64,000 nt of DNA from contig CBDHHD010000004.1 of NCBI GenBank assembly GCA_965263285.1, positions 868,001-932,000 on the forward strand. Reading direction: 5' to 3'. A program made the translations under genes and the position numbers. Origin of the DNA: JASGCP01 sp965263285 (lineage in GTDB: Bacteria > Bacteroidota > Bacteroidia > Chitinophagales > Chitinophagaceae). The notes beneath the pieces were generated by a model. That model was not told the DNA's origin. It saw only the letters and a program-made list of their open reading frames with translations, and searched no databases. The stretch's first letter is position 1. The number at the start of each line of letters is the position of its first letter. This document shows positions 47,201 to 59,200 of this stretch, in pieces.

Positions 47201-50200
47201 GTTACATCAAATTTCGCTGGTATTATATTTGTCCTATTGTTTTGATAAGTTTTAAACAATGTTGTATCACCACCACCAAAATCTTGTACTCCAAACATAA
47301 TTTGAAAAATCGGATGGCGACTCGTATCTCGTTCTACATGCAATTCCTCTACCAATTGTTCAAAAGGAATGTCTTGATTGTTTTGCCCCTGAGTAACAAT
47401 GACATTTACTTTTTCAATATATGCTTTCAAAGTATCCTTGAAATCTATTTGTATCCTTAGTGCTAAGCTATTTACAAAAAAGCCAATCATGTCTTCCGTA
47501 CCTGCATAATGCCTATTTGCAAAGGGAGTTCCTACTACAATATCTTGCTCATTGCTATAAGCAGATAAAAACAAATAGTATCCAGATAACAAAACACTAT
47601 ATAGACTTGCATTTAATTGTTTAGCTACTACTTTTAAATTTTGACTAGTTTCTTTTGACAACAACGAAATAATAGCATCCCCCTCATAGTTCATTTGCAA
47701 AGGACGAGAAAAATCAACAGGCAAATGACTATTATTATACCCATCTAATTGCTCTTTCCAATAATTCAATTCTTTATCCCATCTTTCCCCTTGTAAAAAA
47801 TCCCTTTGCCACAAAGCATAATCCTTATATTGTATGTTTGTTGTATGTGTTAATTGCTTTTGATTAACTAATAATTGATATGCATAATAAACTTCTTTTT
47901 GAAACACCTCTACAGACCATCCATCAAACGCTATATGATGAACAACTATCGTTAATATGATTTTGCCATCTTTCTTTTTGGGTGTAAAGAACTTTATCTG
48001 TATAGGCAATTCCTTATCTAATTGAAACGAATATCTTACTGCAGTTAATATTTTCTTTTCTACATCACTCTTGCTAATATAGACTTCTTCTTGTATTAGG
48101 TTTTCTGGTATCTCCTTAATTGACTGATAAGTGGCGCCCCTTTCATTTTCTTCAACAACTGTTCGTAAAACTTCATGTTTTCCTACTACAAATAACAATG
48201 CCTCTTTTAGCTTCTCTTTATCTGCCATCTTGTCGATTTCAAACACCATTGGTATATTATATACTGCACTATTAGCTTTGTCATACTGATAGATAAACCA
48301 TAATCTATTTTGTGCGTAGGACAACACTTGCTCTTCTTCACTATTGAATACTTGCCTTGCTACAGATATCTTTTCAATATTATCTGACAATAGATACTTA
48401 GCTAATTGACGAATGGTATTTATTTCAAAGATAATTCTAACAGAAAAAGAAGTGTTAAATTCCTTATTTATTAGATTCATCAAGCGAATACTCAAAATAC
48501 TATTTCCCCCTAATCTAAAAAAAGATTGTGTTACACTTAAATCAGATATTGAAATTTGTAATAAGCCTGACCATATTTTTAATAACCGTTTTTCTGTATT
48601 ATTTTTAGGTAATTCTATTTCTTCTTCTCTTAGTTTACAGTCATAACTCAATAATGTCTTTCTATCCAGCTTGCCATTAACCGTTAAAGGCATTTGCTCT
48701 ATTTGCACTAATCCTGTAGGCACCATGTATTCAGGTAATTGCTTAGACAGATCACTTCTCAATTCTTCTACATCTACCTGTTCCCTAGCCACAAAATATC
48801 CCACTAAATATTTATTATCTGCTTTCTCATTAACCAATACCACCGCTTGTTGAATAACCTCCCCATCCTTCCATTCTAAAATCCTATTCTCTATCTCTCC
48901 TAACTCAATTCGATAGCCTCGTATCTTCACTTGAAAGTCATTTCTACCTATATATTCAATATTTCCATCAGGTAGCATTCTAACTAAATCACCTGTTTTA
49001 TATATTCGCTCATTTCTGTTTTGCTTTTTTTCTTCTTCAGCTTGAAAAGGATTTTGAATAAATTTTTCTGCGGTTAGTTCGAGTCTATTCAAATACCCTC
49101 TTGCTAAGCCATCGCCTCCAATATATAATTCGCCAATAGCACCCATAGGTAACAACCTCTTATCACTATCTAAAATATAAATAACTGTGTTATCAATAGG
49201 CTTACCAATAGGCACAAGCGTTTCCTTATCTAAATTATTACAATCAGCAAATAAAACATCTATTGACGCTTCCGTAGGTCCGTATAAATTATGTATAGAT
49301 ACCGCAGGAAACAAATACTTAAACTTAATTACTGTACGAAGTTCCAACGCCTCTCCACTACAAAATAGGTATTTCAAAGAAGCTAAACAATTCTCCTTAT
49401 CTACTATATATTCCAAAAAGGCTACAAGTACTGATGGCACAAAATGAATAGTAGTAATTTTTCTCTCTTGTATCGTACTCAATAGCTGAGTAGCATCTTT
49501 TTCTAATCCTTGCTTTAACACAACTATTGTAGCACCTGCCCAATTTGCCCATAATAATTCCCATACAGACACATCAAAAGAACAATTTGTCTTTTGTAAA
49601 ACCCTATCTTCTTCATTCAATGGATATTTAGATTGCATCCATACAATTCTATTAACTACTCCTCCATGCTCAATCATCACCCCCTTAGGATTCCCCGTTG
49701 TACCTGAGGTGTAAATAACATACGCTAAAGCATGAGAGCTAATGGTTAATGGTAAATGGTTAATGGTTAATGAATATAATTCTTTTAGAAATTGTTCATC
49801 TGTTACATTAACAATTGGAAACTGAACATGTTCAATTTGCAATTTGCAATTTATAATTAAACACTTAGGCTTTGTGTCTTGTAAAATAAACAACACCCTC
49901 TCTTCTGGATACTCAGGAGAGATAGGACAATAAGCAGCTCCACTCTTAAGCACTCCTAAGATGGCAATAATCATCCATTCACTGCGTTCTAATAACAAGC
50001 AAATAATATCATCCGCTTTAGTATTATAATTGTGATACAAATAATAAGCTAACTGATTAGCTTTGTTGTTTAGCTCCTGGTAGGTTAATTGCTTCTCCTC
50101 AAATACCACCGCTATGTTATTCGGCGTTCTTTCTACTTGCTCTTCAAATAACTGATGTATGGTTTTGTCTTTGGGATATTCTCTTTCGGTTTTGTTGTAT

Positions 50201-53200
50201 TCATATATAAGATAATTGTATTCTTCATTATTAACAAATCTTATAGATTTCAAATCGTTATCTAATCTATCTCTCACAATCTGCGTTAGAATCAATTCAT
50301 AAGTCTTAACAAATCTATCTATTGTTTCTCTTTTATAGAGTGCTGTAGCATAGTTAAAACAAATTTGTAACCCATCATTTCTTTCCGATACCATCGTGGT
50401 TACATCAAATTTCGCTGGTATTATATTTGTCCTATTGTTTTGATAAGTTTTAAACAATGTTGTATCACCACCACCAAAATCTTGTACTCCAAACATAATT
50501 TGAAAAATCGGATGGCGACTCGTATCTCGTTCTACATGCAATTCCTCTACCAATTGTTCAAAAGGAATGTCTTGATTGTTTTGCCCCTGAGTAACAATGA
50601 CATTTACTTTTTCAATATATGCTTTCAAAGTATCCTTGAAATCTATTTGTATCCTTAGTGCTAAGCTATTTACAAAAAAGCCAATCATGTCTTCCGTACC
50701 TGCATAATGCCTATTTGCAAAGGGAGTTCCTACTACAATATCTTGCTCATTGCTATAAGCAGATAAAAACAAATAGTATCCAGATAACAAAACACTATAT
50801 AGACTTGCATTTAATTGTTTAGCTACTACTTTTAAATTTTGACTAGTTTCTTTTGACAACAACGAAATAATAGCATCCCCCTCATAGTTCATTTGCAAAG
50901 GACGAGAAAAATCAACAGGCAAATGACTATTATTATACCCATCTAATTGCTCTTTCCAATAATTCAATTCTTTATCCCATCTTTCCCCTTGTAAAAAATC
51001 CCTTTGCCACAAAGCATAATCCTTATATTGTATGTTTGTTGTATGTGTTAATTGCTTTTGATTAACTAATAATTGATATGCATAATAAACTTCTTTTTGA
51101 AACACCTCTACAGACCATCCATCAAACGCTATATGATGAACAACTATCGTTAATATGATTTTGCCATCTTTCTTTTTGGGTGTAAAGAACTTTATCTGTA
51201 TAGGCAATTCCTTATCTAATTGAAACGAATATCTTACTGCAGTTAATATTTTCTTTTCTACATCACTCTTGCTAATATAGACTTCTTCTTGTATTAGGTT
51301 TTCTGGTATCTCCTTAATTGACTGATAAGTGGCGCCCCTTTCATTTTCTTCAACAACTGTTCGTAAAACTTCATGTTTTCCTACTACAAATAACAATGCC
51401 TCTTTTAGCTTCTCTTTATCTGCCATCTTGTCGATTTCAAACACCATTGGTATATTATATACTGCACTATTAGCTTTGTCATACTGATAGATAAACCATA
51501 ATCTATTTTGTGCGTAGGACAACACTTGCTCTTCTTCACTATTGAATACTTGCCTTGCTACAGATATCTTTTCAATATTATCTGACAATAGATACTTAGC
51601 TAATTGACGAATGGTATTTATTTCAAAGATAATTCTAACAGAAAAAGAAGTGTTAAATTCCTTATTTATTAGATTCATCAAGCGAATACTCAAAATACTA
51701 TTTCCCCCTAATCTAAAAAAAGATTGTGTTACACTTAAATCAGATATTGAAATTTGTAATAAGCCTGACCATATTTTTAATAACCGTTTTTCTGTATTAT
51801 TTTTAGGTAATTCTATTTCTTCTTCTCTTAGTTTACAGTCATAACTCAATAATGTCTTTCTATCCAGCTTGCCATTAACCGTTAAAGGCATTTGCTCTAT
51901 TTGCACTAATCCTGTAGGCACCATGTATTCAGGTAATTGCTTAGACAGATCACTTCTCAATTCTTCTACATCTACCTGTTCCCTAGCCACAAAATATCCC
52001 ACTAAATATTTATTATCTGCTTTCTCATTAACCAATACCACCGCTTGTTGAATAACCTCCCCATCCTTCCATTCTAAAATCCTATTCTCTATCTCTCCTA
52101 ACTCAATTCGATAGCCTCGTATCTTCACTTGAAAGTCATTTCTACCTATATATTCAATATTTCCATCAGGTAGCATTCTAACTAAATCACCTGTTTTATA
52201 TATTCGCTCATTTCTGTTTTGCTTTTTTTCTTCTTCAGCTTGAAAAGGATTTTGAATAAATTTTTCTGCGGTTAGTTCGAGTCTATTCAAATACCCTCTT
52301 GCTAAGCCATCGCCTCCAATGTATAATTCGCCAATAGCACCCATAGGTAACAACCTCTTATCACTATCTAAAATATAAATAACTGTGTTATCAATAGGCT
52401 TACCAATAGGCACAAGCGTTTCCTTATCTAAATTATTACAATCAGCAAATAAAACATCTATTGACGCTTCCGTAGGTCCGTATAAATTATGTATAGATAC
52501 CGCAGGAAACAAATACTTAAACTTAATTACTATACGAAGTTCCAACGCCTCTCCACTACAAAATAGGTATTTCAAAGAAGCTAAACAATTCTCCTTATCT
52601 ACTATATGTTCCAAAAAGGCTACAAGTACTGATGGCACAAAATGAATAGTAGTAATTTTTCTCTCTTGTATCGTACTCAATAGCTGAGTAGCATCTTTTT
52701 CTAATCCTTGCTTTAACACAACTATTGTAGCACCTGCCCAATTTGCCCATAATAATTCCCATACAGACACATCAAAAGAACAATTTGTCTTTTGTAAAAC
52801 CCTATCTTCTTCATTCAATGGATATTTAGATTGCATCCATACAATTCTATTAACTACTCCTCCATGCTCAATCATCACCCCCTTAGGATTCCCCGTTGTA
52901 CCTGAGGTGTAAATAACATACGCTAAAGCATGAGAGCTAATGGTTAATGGTAAATGGTTAATGGTTAATGAATATAATTCTTTTAGAAATTGTTCATCTG
53001 TTACATTAACAATTGGAAACTGAACATGTTCAATTTGCAATTTGCAATTTATAATTAAACACTTAGGCTTTGTGTCTTGTAAAATAAACAACACCCTCTC
53101 TTCTGGATACTCAGGAGAGATAGGACAATAAGCAGCTCCACTCTTAAGCACTCCTAAAATGGCAATAATCATCCATTCACTGCGTTCTAATAACAAGCAA

Positions 53201-56200
53201 ATAATATCATCCGCTTTAGTATTATAATTGTGATACAAATAATAAGCTAACTGATTTGCTTTGCTATTTAGCTCTTGATAGGTTAGTTGCTTCTCCTCAA
53301 ATATCACCGCTATATTATTCGGTGTTCGTGTTACTTGTTCTTCAAATAGCTGGTGTATGGTTTTGTCTTTAGGATATTCTTTTTCTGTTTTATTGTAGTC
53401 ATACACTAAATACTGATAGTCTTCATCCATCAATTTAAAAACCACCCTTTCTTCTTTACATAATTGATCTAATACACTATTATAGTATCTTACAAAATAA
53501 GATAAATATGCTTGATCAACACTATTACTGTGTCCACTAAAAACAAACCCATATCCACCACTATACTTATATACCTTACATATAAAAAGAATACTTGTTA
53601 TGTTGCTAAGCTCCTCATTTAAAAACTCATTTATATGAGTTCTCTCTTCATGCCCTACAAAATGGCTAAAGTCATTATAACTATACGCTATATCAAACAA
53701 ATCTCTGCCTCCTAATTGTTGCTTGATTTCATTATAAGGATATTGCTTGTGATTCACTATCTTTTTTACACTATCTCTTAATCTGCTTAATGCTGTACCT
53801 AATGCTTCCTTATCTCTTAACTCATACCTGAAAGGTAGCATCGTAACAAATAATCCTAATTGCCTGTCCCCTCCCTCTTTCTCTATACGATTATGTTTCT
53901 CTAACCCTATTGTAATATCTCGCTCATTAAAAAATAACGACAACACAGTCATATAAGACAATAATAATAACTCTTCAACTGTACAGCTATACTTACTCGA
54001 TATAGCTTCTATCTGTCTTAAGCGTAATCCCTCTATCTGTTGTCGTTCTGCTACTACACTTACTCCATTGCTTTTACTAAAATTCCATTGAGGAGTCAAC
54101 AATATACTTTCCGCTAAATATTCCCGCCAAAACAATCTTGTGTCTTCATTATTTAATGCCGATAGCTCATTTCTTATAAATTCCCCATATAATAATTTTG
54201 ATTGCTCTTCTTCATATAGCTTATCATTATCATGCTGATACAGATCAACTAATTCCCTTATAAATAAGTTTAAACTATACCCATCTAAAATGGCATGGTG
54301 AAAACTAAAAAATAACACAAAACCTTCTGCCTGTTCAATAATATAGAATCTATATAAACCCGCTATCTCTCTATTAAATGCTAATACTATCTCTTTCTTT
54401 CTAACCTCTTCAATACTATCGGTAACAAAAAATAACTTACCCTTTACCTCCACTCGCTTTTGCACTAGGGCATAGATATTACCATCTTCTAACATCCTAT
54501 ACCCCGTTCTTAAAATATCATGCCTATTAATAATGGTCTGAAGACATCTCTCTATTTTTTCTCTATTGCATGTTCCCGAAAAATATTGTATCTGAAATGT
54601 AAGATAAGCACCATGTCCTAATTTCTCCTGTTCAAAAAACATACCTAACTGTAACATCCCCGCTGGGTAACAATCCTCATAATCTTCTTTAGAAATAGCA
54701 ACACTGCTATCTATTAATTGATACGGCATATAATCCCCTTCTTGCTCTCTTTGCTTTAATGTTATACTATTTTTTATCAGTCCTCTAATGGTAGGATATT
54801 CAAATAAATCCTTAAAAGACAATCCAAAATTAAAGCGACTATTTATCTTGCTAATCAGTCGTATCGCTGTAATGCTATGACCACCCAAATTAAAAAAACT
54901 ATCCTCAATCCCTATCTTGTTTTTACCTATATTCAATATCTCGCTCCATATTTCCACCATCTCTTGCTCCTCTTGGGTATTAGGGGCTATATACGATTGC
55001 CATTCTATTTCAGGGTCAGGCAAACGAGACTTATCTAACTTGCCACTTTCCGTCAAGGGCATACTATCTAAAAACACTATCTCCTGCAATGACATATAAT
55101 CTGGCAATCCTAAACTATCATTTATCACCTTACTTAATTTATCTACCGCCACCTTGCTTTCTCCCTTCGTCTTCTCCTCGTTAATAATATAACCTATTAC
55201 CATACTATACAATTCATTCTCTCCAAACTCACTGCCTAAAGGACAACCGCCTATATTATATTGCAATAATTGCTGTTTTATCCTCTCAATCATTATACCC
55301 GAACCTATCCATTGAGAGACAAGGCATGCCTTGTCTCTACGAGAATCACATTCTACAACAATCATACCCTTGCCATTCTCTAATATCTTGGCTTGTTCTA
55401 TTGCTCTGTCAAATACACTATACTTATCTAAATCTATTAAACCCTCATATACATTCCCTCGCTTGCTCACATAGTACGCAGTCAATTCACTTGTCAATTG
55501 CTCTATTTGATTACCATCAACGCCTAAAACTATCTCCGCTAAAACCATTTTAGATTCATCCCTGTTTTCTTGCTTAATTTGAATATCAAAGGCAATTCCC
55601 AATCTATTTAACTCGGTAGACAACAACTCCAAAATATGTCCTAATTCTATCCATACTAATTTATCCGCAAAATCACCATATAAAGGCTTGATAGCTGACC
55701 AATTCACTATCAACTCAATACTATCTTGATCATTATTGCTATGATCCTCTACTCTTTGAAGTGCATTATTAAGAGGATGATAGTAGTACACACCTTCCTC
55801 TATCCCTTTTATTCCTGATTCCGAAACCCTTACATAACATTCTATTGGATATGCACTACCTCCAGACGGATATAGATATTTTGGCAGTATCTTGTCTGAT
55901 AAGGACTTGCCCTGTAATCTCGTTAAAACCCTTGCTATCTTGTCTTTCGTTAGCAAAGAATCTCCTACATTTTTTGTTTTTACTTTAATCTGTTTTGCTT
56001 CTCTAATAATAGTATCTATCAATGAAGTATCTACAACTCTATCTCCAAAATTCCTATAGCTCTTCGTTAATCTATATTCCTGTTCGGCAATATCATTGTC
56101 TTTAAAGATTATGGTATCTGTTAAATCCTTTCTTATTCCTCTTTGTTCTAACTTAAAGACTTCCTTATCAAAGGTTTCATCTACTCCTTTAGTTATTAGT

Positions 56201-59200
56201 TGCTCTCTAACCACAAAGCCTACCAATACTTCACTATTATTCTTTTTAAACAACTGCACTGCCGATTGTTTAACTCCCTCTAATTTATTTAATTTATTTT
56301 CAATCTCCTCTAATTCCACTCTGTATCCTCTTATCTTCACTTGAAAATCCTTTCTACCTCTAAACTCTACCCATCCCTCTGCATGCAAAATACCCCTATC
56401 TCCTGTTTTATATATCCTTCCTAATTCATGATGGACAACAAATTGTTTCTTAGTCTCTTCCTCATTATTCCAATATCCTTGCGCCACTCCCTTGCCTCCT
56501 ATATAAATATCTCCCTCAACCCCAATAGGTGAATGAATCAATTCGTGATTTAAAATATAGATTTGCTGATTAGGCATGGGATACCCATAAGGAATACTTT
56601 TCCAATGCCCTTCAACTATCCCTATCTCATACCATATTGACCAAATACTCCCTTCCGTTGCTCCTCCTAAACTTATTACTTGAGTATCTTTAGATTGCCG
56701 TTTTATCTTATCAGGTAATTGCAAAGGCAACCAATCGCCACTTAACAGATATAGTCTTATACTATCCAATCTCATTTCTCTCGTCCTTGCCTCATCTACC
56801 AATAACTCGGCTAATTGAGGCACTGTATTCCATAAAGTAATTTTATGCTTTTCAATGAGCGATAACCAATGCTGAGGATCTTGCCTCTCTTCATCATTCA
56901 CAAAAACAATTCTCCCTCCCACTAATAACAAACCAAAAATATCATAAACAGATAAATCAAAACTCAATTCCGACAATGCCAATACACTATCCTTTTCTGT
57001 AACTTTATATCTATTATTCACAGCTATAAGTGTATTCATCATATTCTCATGGCTAATCGCCACTCCCTTAGGCTTGCCCGTACTACCTGATGTATAGATA
57101 ATATAAGCAATATCTGAAAGCAATACAATGGGCAAATGAATATCTCCCTCCTGCTCTTTTAATAACAACTCCTCAATAATCAATAGCCTTATATTTGATG
57201 CTTGCAATTGTATCTTATTCTCATATTCCTTTTTAGAAATCAATAACACCTTCGTGCCGCTCTCCTCCATTATCTCAAGTATCCTGCTCGCAGACCAATG
57301 AATATTCAAAGGAATATAAGCTTGACCCGATTGCATAATACCAAGACTACTCACTACTTGATTGTAGCCTTTCTCAGATAAAATAGCAACAGTTTGTTCT
57401 TCTTTATAATACTTATATAGATGAGTAGCTATATTTTTAGATCCTATAGCCACTTCTCTATGTTTATATGCTTGCTTATTATTCCCTCCTTCCACCACAG
57501 CAATAGCATTACACTTGTATGCATCTTGTATAACACAGTTGTCATAGAAGTCTATAATTGTCTTCACATCATATTCTTCTGCAGTAGCATTATATTTTTC
57601 AATGATATGTTGATAAGTGGCAGGCAATCTATAAAATTCCAATCTATCCCTCTGTATATCCATCGCTGCTATCTTCCTTATCAAATAAGCATACTCATCC
57701 AACATCCCCTCTATTACTTCAGGTAAAAATAACTGCTCTACAAAATCCCAACGAAGAATCAAATTGCCATTATAATCTTCATATACCGCATTGTCTATCC
57801 AAACCTGTGATGTTCTTGAAATAGAATAATGTTGTCTCCCAAACAAATTAACAACATCCCCTTCTTCTTTTTTTTCTTTAAATCCTAATACACTCGTTAA
57901 TACAATCGGAGCTATAGCCTTGGAAATAGACCATTGTTTTCGCTCTCTTATCAATCTTTGAAAGTCAATCCCATCAAATAGATTATTCTCTATATCATCC
58001 CAAAGAACATTTTGTACTCCTTTTAAATAATACTCTACAATATCTCTACTTTTTGCATCATCATAATTATACAACTCTAAATTTGTAAAATCACCCAATA
58101 TATCATTCACCTCTTTATGTAACGGCAAGCGATTAAACAAAGTCAAATTAATACTAAATTTATCTTGACCTGACCAACGACATAATACCTTACCATATAA
58201 TGACAATAACAGCGAAGTAGGACTCAGTTGTATTTTAGCTAATTTCTCCTGTAACATATCATACGTCTCTTTCTCTATTATCCTTAAACCCCTTTTAGTA
58301 GTAGACTGCTTAACCATTGATGGTTCTATCACTATCGGAAGATTACAACTAAAATCATAATCCTCTAACTTAGTCTCCCAATATGTTTTTGCTTTGTCAA
58401 ACAATTTACTATCACGAATGCGTTGTAGTGCTAAAATATATTCATGATATGTAATATGCAGAGTGGGCAATACAATATCCAGATTATTATAAATCTTTGC
58501 CAACTCAATACAAAATATTCGCATACTATTATTATCCATAATAATAGCATCAGACATAAAATGAATAACATACGAACCTTTATACTCTGACACTTCTATA
58601 ACGATTATAGGAAACCTTGATACATCTACCTTCATATTTAATAGCCTGTTCCTAATATCTAACAAGGCTTCTTCAGTCGTTATTTTATTAACAGGAATAG
58701 AATAATGACAATTATCAGCTGGTAAAATCTGTTGACCTTGATCAGTAAAAACAGTTCGCAAACCTGCATGTCTTAGCACTAAACGATTTAAAGCTTTTTC
58801 TAAATTTTCAACGGATAAATCATTCACAACAAACTCACTATAGCCCCCTGTAGAAATATTGCCTATCTCAAACAAATCTATTCTCCCCATATAATAAGCT
58901 TGTTGCACATTATTTAACGGAAACAAACTATAATCCTCCTTTTTTATATCAGTCAACATATAATCTTGATATACAAATCCCGTATCTTTTTGTTCAATGA
59001 TATGCGATATCTCTCTAATAGTAGGATAAGCAAAAATATCTTTTACACTTAGTTGCACTAGCAGCTCTCTATTCAATTGACCAACCAATCGAATAGACAG
59101 CAAACTATTCCCACCTAATCTAAAAAAAGATTGCGTTACACTTAACTCCGACTCAGATATTTTCAATAAATTTGACCATATCTTTAGCAATCGTTCTTCC

